Shown here: piece by piece, positions 7,129-15,632 of the stretch
Position numbering within the stretch: the first letter of the stretch is position 1
Layout of the letters: every line of letters begins with the position of its first letter
The notes under the pieces: generated by a model
What the model was told of the DNA's origin: nothing
What the model saw: the letters and a program-made list of their open reading frames with translations, nothing else
Database searches by the model: none
Position numbers and translations under genes: made by a program
Source of the DNA: Bacteriovoracaceae bacterium
GTDB taxonomy: Bacteria > Bdellovibrionota > Bacteriovoracia > Bacteriovoracales > Bacteriovoracaceae
Direction: 5' to 3'
Assembly: GCA_947377285.1 (NCBI GenBank)
Contig: CANCFT010000003.1
Location: 62,001-126,000 of the forward strand
DNA length: 64,000 nt

Positions 7129-9234
7129 TTGTTAAGGCTCGCTACATTGGCCCTGTTTACAGCATTTTATTTATCAGCTGCACTTGCAACTCCAAATTTT
7201 AATTTTGCAACTTCAGCACTCGCAGAAGATGCCCCTTTTAATTTAAATTATAGTCCAACTGATTATGACTATGGTCGTGATATTGATTTACTTTTTACAG
7301 AACTAGGCAAAAACCAACTTAAGAAAAAAACTGTAGATAACCTTGAAAAATATCAATCAAGATCTCACTCTTTTTCAATTCTTAATCCAATTCATAATCG
7401 CTTAAAACACATTTTAACTATCAACGACCAAGATAGTTTTTATAAAAACTGTGCAATAGTTTCTAAAAATTCAAATGTAACAACTGAAAATATTGCTGAT
7501 CGCATTAATATTTCTATCGATCGATATTGCCGATTTTCTTTTCTAAAAAAACTCTCTCTACTTTCACCCAATGTTAATTTCTCTTCTCGAGACCTTGCCT
7601 ATTTTAAAGAAGCAAGTCCGTTTTTTGGCAATGGTGAAAATCAAACAGAACTGATTTCTTTTTTAAGGCACTTTAAAACAAATACAATTGAACACGAAAA
7701 ACTTTCGAATATATTAATGGAACAATATATTCAAAATAGAGTTAAGCCAATTTCGAGTGTACTTACGAGTTTAAAAGTCAGTAATCAGTTTAATAAATTT
7801 TTACAAAACAATTTACACCTGGATGATAATTCAAGTTCTTACTTTCAAGATGAATATCAACGCTTAATCCGTGAAGCCCAAGAAGCAGCAGAAAAAAGTG
7901 ATGCTCCACTGACTAAAACGTATGTGACAAGTGCCGTAAATTTTTATATTAAAAATAGTAACTTTATTAATAATAAAAAAGCTTGGTACGGTGTTATTCT
8001 CACTGGAAAAACTCTTTTTTATAAAGGTAAAGACAAAGAATCTCTAGAGGTTTTCTCTATTGCCAAAACTATTTGTGCTAAAGAAGATATATCTGAGTCG
8101 TATTTTTATATGATATGGCCTTATGTAATTAATAAAGATTATGCCTCTATAAGAAATGTTATTGATAAAAATAATCTTGATAAAAACTTTGAAAAATATG
8201 ACTCAAAACTTCAATACTGGATTGCATTTACCTTACTAAAAACTGGAGATTCAAAAAAAGGAATTACACTTTTAAATAAAATTATTAGTACATCTCCATA
8301 CACTTTTTACTCAATTATTTCACTTAAAGAGTTAGCTTCTCAAAACAAAGGTGCTGTTTCTGACACTGAAATACTTTCTAAGCTACTTTCGAAAGATGAG
8401 CCTGCAGAATATAGCTTAGATAAAACAAGTTCTACTTTAAAGGATTCATTAAAACGTCTAGCTGTTTGGAATAAACTTGGCAATGAACGCTTTGCAACAT
8501 TAGAACTTAGATATATTCAGTCGCTTACTAAAGATGAAACTTTTAAAGAAGTTGAGTTTTCAAAAAGTGTTACCACGCAAGACCATAAAGAATTTTTAGT
8601 TCTAAATTTAGTGCGACTTCTCAATTCTCAAAAGAGATACATAACATCTTTTAAAGTTTTTCAAGAATCATTAGAACAAAACTCACTTACATTAAATTAT
8701 AAATTAATTAAATTTCTATTTCCATTGAACTACATCGATCTAATTAAAAAAAACTCAGAGAATCTTGATCCTCTTATCGTGATATCTCTCATTCGCCAAG
8801 AATCAGGTTTTAATCCAGAGGCTAAATCTGGAGTTGGTGCAAAAGGCTTAATGCAATTAATGCCTGCAACTGCCAAGCGATTTAATAAGCGCGTACGAGT
8901 TAAGCATTTAGGGAATCCTGAAATTAATGTGGCCATAGGCTCAAAATATTTAAGGGTTCTACTTTCAAGATTTGATGGAAATCTAATTTATGCTCTCGCC
9001 TCTTACAATGCAGGTGAAAGTCGAATTGATAGATGGAGAAAGGAAATCTTTAGAAATGATGATCCATTATCGATAATTGAATCAATTCCTTTTGAGGAAA
9101 CAAGAAATTACGTGAAACTAATTTATCGTAACAATTTTTTCTATTCATTGTTGGCCAATAAACCTGTCTTGATGATTCCATTGGAAGAAACTTTTAAAGT
9201 TAACTTATTACCTAAAAAAGTTACTAAATTATAA
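7129..9234 (+). CDS. slt: SLT70-like soluble lytic murein transglycosylase
   Basis: 701 aa, TTG start six bases after GGAGG, with a signal peptide (LATLALFTAFYLSAALA). The long middle part is helical, like the superhelical ring of Slt70. The C-terminal GH23 domain (about 540-665) has the catalytic Glu558 in LIRQESGFNPEAKS, then GAKGLMQLMPATA and ALASYNAGESRIDRW, the standard lysozyme-like motifs. The enzyme cleaves glycan strands in the periplasm, leaving 1,6-anhydro-MurNAc ends. The organism class is predatory or closely related, so it could work in cell-wall growth or in prey wall processing; the sequence does not decide. Confidence 0.93.
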   Translation: MLRLATLALFTAFYLSAALATPNFNFATSALAEDAPFNLNYSPTDYDYGRDIDLLFTELGKNQLKKKTVDNLEKYQSRSHSFSILNPIHNRLKHILTINDQDSFYKNCAIVSKNSNVTTENIADRINISIDRYCRFSFLKKLSLLSPNVNFSSRDLAYFKEASPFFGNGENQTELISFLRHFKTNTIEHEKLSNILMEQYIQNRVKPISSVLTSLKVSNQFNKFLQNNLHLDDNSSSYFQDEYQRLIREAQEAAEKSDAPLTKTYVTSAVNFYIKNSNFINNKKAWYGVILTGKTLFYKGKDKESLEVFSIAKTICAKEDISESYFYMIWPYVINKDYASIRNVIDKNNLDKNFEKYDSKLQYWIAFTLLKTGDSKKGITLLNKIISTSPYTFYSIISLKELASQNKGAVSDTEILSKLLSKDEPAEYSLDKTSSTLKDSLKRLAVWNKLGNERFATLELRYIQSLTKDETFKEVEFSKSVTTQDHKEFLVLNLVRLLNSQKRYITSFKVFQESLEQNSLTLNYKLIKFLFPLNYIDLIKKNSENLDPLIVISLIRQESGFNPEAKSGVGAKGLMQLMPATAKRFNKRVRVKHLGNPEINVAIGSKYLRVLLSRFDGNLIYALASYNAGESRIDRWRKEIFRNDDPLSIIESIPFEETRNYVKLIYRNNFFYSLLANKPVLMIPLEETFKVNLLPKKVTKL

Positions 9235-10344
9235 TTAAACGTTGAAACGGAAATGCATTATGTCTCCATCTTGGACGACATATTCTTTTCCTTCAACTCT
9301 AAATTTACCAGCTTCTTTTACTTTCGCTTCAGAGCCAAATTTAATCAGGTCATCATAGCTAAAAACTTCAGCCTTGATGAATCCACGTTCAAAGTCAGTA
9401 TGAATGACACCAGCACATTGGGGAGCTTTAAATCCGTCTTGAAATGTCCAAGCTCGTACTTCTTTAACTCCAGCAGTAAAATAGGTTTTTAAACCAATCA
9501 TATAATAGGCTGCTCGTGTTAGTTTATCTAAACCTGACTCTTCAATGCCAGCTGCTTCCATGAATTCTTTTTTCTCTTCTAGGCTTTCAAGAGAAGCTAT
9601 TTCAGATTCAAGTTTTCCACATATAATTTGTACTTCTGAATTTTCCTTAGCTGCATATTCTTTAACTGATTTAACATGAGCATTTTCAGTAGTGACACCC
9701 GCTTCATCTACGTTACAAAGATAGAGAACTTTTTTCATTGTAATTAAATTAAGGTCTGCAACTGCAATTTTATCTTCGTCAGATAAAGATGAGTTTCTTG
9801 CGGCTATTCCACTTTCCAATTCAACTTTTAGTTTTTCGAGTAATGGAAGTTGGATTTTTGCGGACGTTAGCACGTCCTTATTTTGTGATTTTAAGAGCTT
9901 TGGAATGTTTTGAAGTTTTTTCTCAACAACTTCAAGGTCAGCAAATGCTAGTTCTAAATTAATTGTTTCGATATCGTCTTTTGGATTAACTTTTCCATGT
10001 ACATGGATAATATCATCATCTTCAAAACATCTGACAACGTGAATGATGGCATTAACGGCGCGGATATGTCCTAGAAATTGGTTTCCTAACCCTTCACCTT
10101 TTGAAGCTCCTTTTACGAGACCTGCAATATCTACAAACTCGACTGATGTTGGAATAAGTTTTTCTGGCCCAATAATGTCAGCAATCTTTTGCATGCGAGG
10201 ATCTGAAACAGCAACAATCCCTACGTTTGGTTCAATTGTACAAAATGGATAATTGGCAGCTTCAGCAGGTGCTGATGTTATTGCTGAAAATATTGTTGAT
10301 TTACCAACGTTAGGTAGTCCTACGATTCCACAATTCAAAGCCAT
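9235..10344 (-). CDS. ychF: Redox-regulated ATPase YchF (Obg-like)
   Basis: 369 aa, ATG after AAAGGA. The N-terminus has the P-loop GLPNVGKSTIFS, then DIAGLVKGASKGEGLGNQFL (G3 region), and the YchF-type G4 replacement LCNVDE, which explains the ATP preference of this family. The C-terminus is a TGS domain (FQDGFKAPQCAGVIHTDFERGF). Ribosome-associated ATPase linked to stress response. Third coding gene of the tRNA-Gln/prs/pth/ychF unit, 22 bases after pth. Its stop abuts the stop of the transglycosylase gene on the other strand with no room for a terminator. Confidence 0.97.
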   Translation of the reverse strand: MALNCGIVGLPNVGKSTIFSAITSAPAEAANYPFCTIEPNVGIVAVSDPRMQKIADIIGPEKLIPTSVEFVDIAGLVKGASKGEGLGNQFLGHIRAVNAIIHVVRCFEDDDIIHVHGKVNPKDDIETINLELAFADLEVVEKKLQNIPKLLKSQNKDVLTSAKIQLPLLEKLKVELESGIAARNSSLSDEDKIAVADLNLITMKKVLYLCNVDEAGVTTENAHVKSVKEYAAKENSEVQIICGKLESEIASLESLEEKKEFMEAAGIEESGLDKLTRAAYYMIGLKTYFTAGVKEVRAWTFQDGFKAPQCAGVIHTDFERGFIKAEVFSYDDLIKFGSEAKVKEAGKFRVEGKEYVVQDGDIMHFRFNV

Positions 10345-10366
10345 TCTCTATTCCTTTATTAATATT

Positions 10367-10936
10367 CTATATGATCTTTTTCTTATTATAATTTGGAGCG
10401 ACTTTTAGAAAGCCCAAGTTAATGTACTCTTCAAGTGCCTTGGCCACTCCTTTTAAATAAGGTACAAAAAAATCTTTATCTTCTCCGGTATACCCCGAGA
10501 GAACCCAATTGGAAACATCGCCGTGAGTTGGGCGCCCAATTCCGACTCGTAATCTTTTAAAATCCTGGGTTCCTAGCTTTTCTGTTATAGATTTCAAGCC
10601 GTTGTGTCCGGCCAAACCACCACCATTTTTATAGGCGATAGTTCCAAAAGGTAAATCTATTTCATCGTGAACAACTAACACATTTTCAACTTCTATTTTA
10701 AAAAATGCCATCATTGGTTGAAGACTTTCACCAGAGAGGTTCATAAAAGTTTGAGGTTTTAAAAAATAGATTTTTTCAGAATTGTAGTTATAGGTTGCAT
10801 ATTGACCTTTAAATTTTTCTGACCAATTAAGTTTATCTCTAAAAGATAATTCTTCGAAGACATCCCAACCTATATTATGTTTAGTGTGATGATATTTTGA
10901 ACCTGGATTTCCAAGGCCTACAATTAAGCGGTCCAT
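10367..10936 (-). CDS. pth: Peptidyl-tRNA hydrolase
   Basis: 189 aa, the usual length. Motifs: GLGNPGSKYHHTKHNIGW with the catalytic His, FLKPQTFMNLSGES, VHDEIDLPFG with the catalytic Asp, and GGGLAGHNGLKS. It releases peptides from tRNAs dropped by stalled ribosomes. The ATG overlaps the prs stop by one base (TAATG), so translation is coupled. The C-terminal tail is basic (NYNKKKII). Confidence 0.97.
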   Translation of the reverse strand: MDRLIVGLGNPGSKYHHTKHNIGWDVFEELSFRDKLNWSEKFKGQYATYNYNSEKIYFLKPQTFMNLSGESLQPMMAFFKIEVENVLVVHDEIDLPFGTIAYKNGGGLAGHNGLKSITEKLGTQDFKRLRVGIGRPTHGDVSNWVLSGYTGEDKDFFVPYLKGVAKALEEYINLGFLKVAPNYNKKKII

Positions 10937-11880
10937 TAGATAAAAAGGGAGCTAACAGAATCGTTATTAAAAGTTCTATGAATTGCTTTTGCTAATAGTT
11001 CAGCTGTAGATAATAATTTAATCTTTGGGCATTTTTTAGCTGCTTCGCTTAGTGGAATTGTATCTGCAACTATTACTCGGTCAAGTTCTTCACATTCTGA
11101 AATTCTTTTAATGGCCGGATCTGAAAACACCGGGTGAGTTGCGCAAGCATAAATTTTAGTAGCACCGTTTCTACGTAGTGCTTTACAAGCTTCAACTAAA
11201 GTCCCTGCAGTATCGATCATATCATCAATGATAATACATTCTTTTCCTGAAACATTACCGATGACGTTCATTGCTTCTGCGATATTTTTACCAGTTCTTC
11301 TTTTATCAATCATTGCTATATCGGCGTTCAATTTTTTTGCATAAAAACGAACACGTTCAACTCCTCCTGCATCAGGAGAAACAAAGATTGTGTTTTCTGA
11401 AAATATTTCTTTCTTAATATAATTTAAAATAACTGGTGAAGCGTAAATATTGTCGAAAGGAATATTAAAAAATCCTTGAATTTGACCAGCATGTAGATCC
11501 ATAGTCACAACGCGACTAGCACCTGCCACCGTAATTAAATCTGCAACAAGTTTAGCTGATATAGGTGTTCTTGGTGAAGCTTTACGGTCTTGTCGAGCAT
11601 AACCATAAAACGGAATTACTGTTGTGATTGAACTAGCAGATGCTCTTTTAAGTGCATCTATCATTATCAACAATTCCATTAAATTATCATTTACTGGAGA
11701 GCAAGTTGATTGAATCACAAAGACATCTGCACCGCGGACATGTTTTTCAATTTCACAATAGATTTCACCGTTAGCAAAACGGACTAATTGTGGATTAACG
11801 AGAGGAACATCTAGATAATCTGAAATTTGGTTAGAAAGCAGTTGGTTTGAAGATCCAGAAACTAGGACGATTCGTTTCAA
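10936..11880 (-). CDS. prs: Ribose-phosphate pyrophosphokinase
   Basis: 314 aa from the TTG at 11880. The track start at 11892 lies on the GGAGGG ribosome binding site itself, so the internal TTG four bases later (MKRIVLVSGSS) is the likely start. Class I PRPP synthetase motifs: FANGEIYCEIEKHVRGADVF, PFYGYARQDRK, DLHAGQIQGFF and the PRPP loop CIIIDDMIDTAGTL. It makes PRPP for nucleotide, histidine and NAD synthesis. It lies 36 bases downstream of tRNA-Gln with no terminator between, so both may come from the same promoter. Confidence 0.96.
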   Translation of the reverse strand: MKRIVLVSGSSNQLLSNQISDYLDVPLVNPQLVRFANGEIYCEIEKHVRGADVFVIQSTCSPVNDNLMELLIMIDALKRASASSITTVIPFYGYARQDRKASPRTPISAKLVADLITVAGASRVVTMDLHAGQIQGFFNIPFDNIYASPVILNYIKKEIFSENTIFVSPDAGGVERVRFYAKKLNADIAMIDKRRTGKNIAEAMNVIGNVSGKECIIIDDMIDTAGTLVEACKALRRNGATKIYACATHPVFSDPAIKRISECEELDRVIVADTIPLSEAAKKCPKIKLLSTAELLAKAIHRTFNNDSVSSLFI

Positions 11881-11916
11881 ATGACCCTCCAAAATTAAAA
11901 GTTTAAGGGTAAAAAA

Positions 11917-11991
11917 TGGTTGGGGTGCAAGGATTCGAACCTTGGCATGGCAGAATCAAAATCTGCAGACTTACCACTTGTCGACACCCCA
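11917..11991 (-). tRNA. trnQ: tRNA-Gln (anticodon UUG)
   Basis: Reads TGGGGTG on the minus strand, closing with CACCCCA plus discriminator A and an encoded CCA. The anticodon arm is GCAGA-TTTTGAT-TCTGC, giving anticodon TTG (UUG) for glutamine; the T arm carries GGTTCGAATCC. The U1-A72 first pair is usual for bacterial tRNA-Gln. It precedes prs and has its own upstream promoter. Confidence 0.96.
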
Positions 11992-12013
11992 ATACATTAA
12001 AATGCGTGAACTT

Positions 12014-12042
12014 AATATAAACTTTAAGACTCTTTTTTGCAA
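12014..12042 (-). promoter_or_regulatory. Sigma-70-type promoter of tRNA-Gln (and probably prs-pth-ychF)
   Basis: On the minus strand TTGCAA (12042-12037), 17-base spacer, TATATT (12019-12014). The expected start is about 15 bases before the tRNA 5' end. It lies between the PBP stop codon and the tRNA. The spacing is ideal and the -10 differs from consensus at one base. Confidence 0.7.
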
Positions 12043-12045
12043 GAG

Positions 12046-13992
12046 CTAGTTCGCGAGATCACAGCTGAATTGTTGAAAACGTTTCCCATGATCACGGTAA
12101 TAATTTTGAAAAACATTAAATGCAGTTGTTGCTCCGTACAATCCAAGAGATTTTGTTTTACGGTCACCTTCATATCCGACCCAAATGACAGAAAGGTTTT
12201 TTCCATCAAATGCTACATACCAGTTATCGTAGCCATTATTAGTAGTGCCTGTTTTTCCAAAAAATCTCAATTTTTGCATCACTGCATCTACTGCGTGTTC
12301 AACCGTAGTTAAGTTTGGATCAGATAAAGCGTAAAGAACACTTTGGTCTTTTTCTCTTATGCCTTCCTTAATTTTTTTACATTCATCTTTGATAAAGACG
12401 CTATAAACATCTCTGAGATCACTTACACTTAACTCCATACTTCCAAGAAGCTCTGAAGGATATTCTTTAAGTGGTATCTTAAGCTCTTTAAAATATGGTT
12501 TTAACTTTTCTTCAATTTTATCAAAACCAATATCGTTTGCGAGATAAATAACTGGGCGATTGTAAGATTTCAAAAGTGCATCTACTAAACTCACTTCTGA
12601 TTCTTTGATTACATGGGCTTCTTTCGGTGACCAAGGCCCAGATTTTAAATCTAATTTAATTTCTTTTGTTGGCACCATGTCAGATAGTTTTTTTCCAAAT
12701 TCTTCATAGATACTATAAACAATTGGTTTAATAGTACTTCCAACCTGGTGGCGTTCGGTGAAAATTGCTTTTTCCTTATTGCGTTCGATTCTTGAGTAAT
12801 AACTATAAGAATTACTACCATTAACTGCACCAAGCATTACTTTTACAGAGATGTCAGAGATTGAATTCCTTCCATTTTTTGTACTTTCAAACTTGTCATT
12901 AATCTTTGATCGAACGTCCGCTACTTTTTGGATAAGAACAAATTTTTCATAGTTTGCCAGTGTTGGATCATTATCATTTAGTGTTCTCCAGACAGACTGG
13001 TAATATTGCTCTTTTTCTTGTCGCTTGAGTTTGGCAATCCAATTTTCCCATTCTTTTTGTGACCATATTAGACCTGGCTCATTGGGAATTAAGTTTTCTT
13101 GGATTAATTTATTATAAACAACAAGTGCTCTTTCTTTAAGCCGTTCAAATTTTTTAAGTGGAGAAAAATAGCTCGGTCCTTTTAATAAACTTATTAAAAT
13201 TGCACCTTCATAAGCCGAAATATCTGCTGGTTTTTTACCGAAATAAAAAACAGAGGCTCCCAAAATTCCTTTAATTTTTATTCCCTGAAGTGCACCCCAG
13301 TAAACTTCGTTTAAATATGCTTCTAGAATTTTTTCTTTGGGAAAAAGAGTTTCAATATACATTGATATTACAACTTCTTTAAGTTTTCTTGAAAACGTCT
13401 TTTCATTAGTAAAAAATAAATTCTTTACTAATTGTTGCGAAATAGTAGAACCACCTTGCTCAAATCTCATCTTTCGAATATTCGTTACAAAAGCTCGAAA
13501 AATTGATTTTAAGTCAACTCCGTGATGAGTAAGATACCTTTGGTCTTCAACTCCAATTAAACCCTTCCAAAAAATAGATGGGATATAGTCGAATGAGACA
13601 TAATGCTGATAACAATAAACATCTGCACAGTCATTGCTAAGTAAGTTTTTAATTTCAATGTTCTGATTGACTTGTAAAAGTCCGGGAACTTCTTTTAATT
13701 CATAAAGTGCATTGGTTTGCTTTTTGTCTGCAAAAAAATCTTCACTCGACATTTTTTCTGCTGAAAAAAGATAAAAAGCACTGAGTTCATCTTTTTTTAC
13801 AACAGAGCCTTCATCTAAAACGATATTGCTGGAAATTGTAGTATAAGGATCAATTTCCCTTTTCGTTTTTTCTTCTAGTACAGATAGTGAGGTCTCTGCG
13901 ATTGTCCATTTTACAAATCCAAAGCCGGCCGCGGTTAAGATAATCAGCCCAACAAGAGATAATTTTAATATACGAATTGCCCATTGCTTCAT
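12046..13992 (-). CDS. Bifunctional class A penicillin-binding protein (GT51 transglycosylase + transpeptidase)
   Basis: 648 aa, one N-terminal membrane anchor (LKLSLVGLIILTAAGFGFVKW). The GT51 domain (about 120-300) has GVEDQRYLTHHGVD with the catalytic Glu, RFEQGGSTISQQLVKNLF and PKEKILEAYLNEVYWG. The transpeptidase has the SxxK serine in VGSTIKPIVY (around residue 415), SYN in LLKSYNRPV and KTG in FFGKTGTTNNGYDNW. It polymerises and cross-links peptidoglycan, like PBP1b. Spacing and size suit the PBP1b group, slightly short. Divergent from the porin-like gene. Confidence 0.95.
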   Translation of the reverse strand: MKQWAIRILKLSLVGLIILTAAGFGFVKWTIAETSLSVLEEKTKREIDPYTTISSNIVLDEGSVVKKDELSAFYLFSAEKMSSEDFFADKKQTNALYELKEVPGLLQVNQNIEIKNLLSNDCADVYCYQHYVSFDYIPSIFWKGLIGVEDQRYLTHHGVDLKSIFRAFVTNIRKMRFEQGGSTISQQLVKNLFFTNEKTFSRKLKEVVISMYIETLFPKEKILEAYLNEVYWGALQGIKIKGILGASVFYFGKKPADISAYEGAILISLLKGPSYFSPLKKFERLKERALVVYNKLIQENLIPNEPGLIWSQKEWENWIAKLKRQEKEQYYQSVWRTLNDNDPTLANYEKFVLIQKVADVRSKINDKFESTKNGRNSISDISVKVMLGAVNGSNSYSYYSRIERNKEKAIFTERHQVGSTIKPIVYSIYEEFGKKLSDMVPTKEIKLDLKSGPWSPKEAHVIKESEVSLVDALLKSYNRPVIYLANDIGFDKIEEKLKPYFKELKIPLKEYPSELLGSMELSVSDLRDVYSVFIKDECKKIKEGIREKDQSVLYALSDPNLTTVEHAVDAVMQKLRFFGKTGTTNNGYDNWYVAFDGKNLSVIWVGYEGDRKTKSLGLYGATTAFNVFQNYYRDHGKRFQQFSCDLAN

Positions 13993-14016
13993 TTCAATTT
14001 ACTTGGTTTCTAGTTT

Positions 14017-14045
14017 TTGACTTAACTGCCTTCATTTCATATAGT
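14017..14045 (+). promoter_or_regulatory. Strong sigma-70-type promoter of the porin-like gene
   Basis: TTGACT (14017-14022), exactly 17 bases, TATAGT (14040-14045), then about 48 bases to the ATG at 14094 with GGAG in between. This is among the closest matches to consensus I saw in the window, fitting an abundant outer-membrane protein. Confidence 0.8.
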
Positions 14046-14093
14046 ATTTTGAGAAACTTTTCCAATGTTTATTGTCTTTATCTGGAGTATTTT

Positions 14094-15572
14094 ATGTCCA
14101 ACTCGCTTTCCTTGAAAAAAATAATTGTAACTTCTCTTGTTGCACTTATACCAGTTGTTTCTCAAGCGCTCCCAATTGATTGGCATGGATCTTTTGGAGT
14201 AGATTCTTCTGTCCTTAGTGATTATAGAAGATTAAAGGCAAAGACTGTAGTGACGTCAACTGATGGATCACAAGAAGTTGGTCTTGATAGTGGAAATAAA
14301 GCGGGTGCTTCTTGGCAAAGTTATGTTTTAAGATTAAGCCCTACAATGGTGATAAATGATGCTGCAACTTTTTTTGGTGAATTGAGCACTGGGTACGCCA
14401 ATGGCGGATACTTGGGAGATAGTCCTGCCGTCGATTCAAGTGCAACGGCCACTACTACTGGAGCAAATGGAGCACAACTTTTTTATCATAACCAAAGTCG
14501 TGGTCAGAGTTTAAATGTCAAAAAAGCTTATCTCGAAATTTATTCTGATACTGCTACTTATGTTATCGGACGGCATTCAAGTGAATGGGCACTTGGTGCT
14601 ATTCAAAATGACGGGAATGATGTTTGGGATCGACATGCAACATCTCGAGACGGAATAACCATGAAATTAAAAATTGGTAATTTCCATGTTGCTCCTTACT
14701 GGTCAAAAGTTTCAAATCCAGGTTATACCGACTCTACAAATGCTAAAGAATATGGTACTAGCTTACTCTATGATAACCAAGAAAGAGACATCGCTTTCGG
14801 TATACTTTATGGGAAAAAATCAAATAGTGCTTCAAATACTATGTATAGCACGAGCATAAGTGGTGTATCTTCTAATTTAGGAGAAAACAATATTACTATT
14901 ACTGACCTTTACTTAAAAAAAGTATTTGGCAAAATAGATATGGCCGTTGAAATTCCATTGATGTCTGGTGACCTTGGAAAAACCTCAGCCGCAAGTACAG
15001 CGACAACTTATTCTGCCAAAGCTGTTTTATTACAAACTAATTATAAACACACTGACACTTGGACCTATGGTTTTGATGCTGGTCAAGTAAGTGGACATAA
15101 TGGTGATACTGGAAAATTCGGAGCACTTTATTTAAATCCAAATTACCAAGTCGCAAATCTTCTTTTTAGATTTAACGTTGCAGCTCTTGGTGATTCAACA
15201 CATTCAACAAGTGTGTATGATTCATATATAACTAATGCTCGTTATTTTAAATTAAAAGCAATTTATAATTCTGAAAAATGGACTTTTGATTCTGCACTAA
15301 TTTATGCAAAAGCTCTTGAAGTCGCTAAGGCTGGAACAACTTCTTATAACCATACTAAGAATAAGACTTTTACTGCTGTAACGACACAATCAGATAACTT
15401 AGGAACAGAAATTGATTTAAATGCAAAATTTCATTGGAATAAAGAAATTTCAATCGGTACTGGAATTGGTTATCTAATTACTGGTGATTATTTTGGTTAC
15501 ACCAACACGACAACACCAAATAGTGTAAAGAGCTCAATGTTACTTCAATTAAATACTTCAGTTACTTTCTAA
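14094..15572 (+). CDS. Porin-like outer-membrane beta-barrel protein
   Basis: 492 aa. I take the ATG at 14094 (GGAG seven bases upstream, signal peptide KKIIVTSLVALIPVVSQA) over the track start at 13977, which lies upstream of the promoter. The mature protein alternates polar and hydrophobic residues through the whole length with Gly/Ser/Thr-rich turns and aromatic girdle residues, and ends in Phe (LLQLNTSVTF), the hallmarks of a large barrel. It probably forms a general or specific pore; substrate unknown. Strong promoter and terminator frame it as a single-gene transcript. Unrelated porins share these traits, so the family cannot be named. Confidence 0.8.
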   Translation: MSNSLSLKKIIVTSLVALIPVVSQALPIDWHGSFGVDSSVLSDYRRLKAKTVVTSTDGSQEVGLDSGNKAGASWQSYVLRLSPTMVINDAATFFGELSTGYANGGYLGDSPAVDSSATATTTGANGAQLFYHNQSRGQSLNVKKAYLEIYSDTATYVIGRHSSEWALGAIQNDGNDVWDRHATSRDGITMKLKIGNFHVAPYWSKVSNPGYTDSTNAKEYGTSLLYDNQERDIAFGILYGKKSNSASNTMYSTSISGVSSNLGENNITITDLYLKKVFGKIDMAVEIPLMSGDLGKTSAASTATTYSAKAVLLQTNYKHTDTWTYGFDAGQVSGHNGDTGKFGALYLNPNYQVANLLFRFNVAALGDSTHSTSVYDSYITNARYFKLKAIYNSEKWTFDSALIYAKALEVAKAGTTSYNHTKNKTFTAVTTQSDNLGTEIDLNAKFHWNKEISIGTGIGYLITGDYFGYTNTTTPNSVKSSMLLQLNTSVTF

Positions 15573-15577
15573 AAAAT

Positions 15578-15608
15578 AAAAAAGCCCTCTTAATGAGGGC
15601 TTTTTTTT
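15578..15608. terminator. Bidirectional Rho-independent terminator
   Basis: AAAAAAGCCCTC-TTAAT-GAGGGCTTTTTTTT: a six-pair GC-rich stem extended by A/T pairs, five-base loop and T-tracts on both strands. It lies six bases after the porin stop and serves the convergent 662-aa gene too. Confidence 0.93.
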
Positions 15609-15632
15609 GTCATTTTTTATTTTATAAATAAT

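Noticed and set aside
12037-12312. 91-aa plus-strand ORF inside the PBP gene
   Set aside because: Antisense shadow of a clear PBP reading frame.
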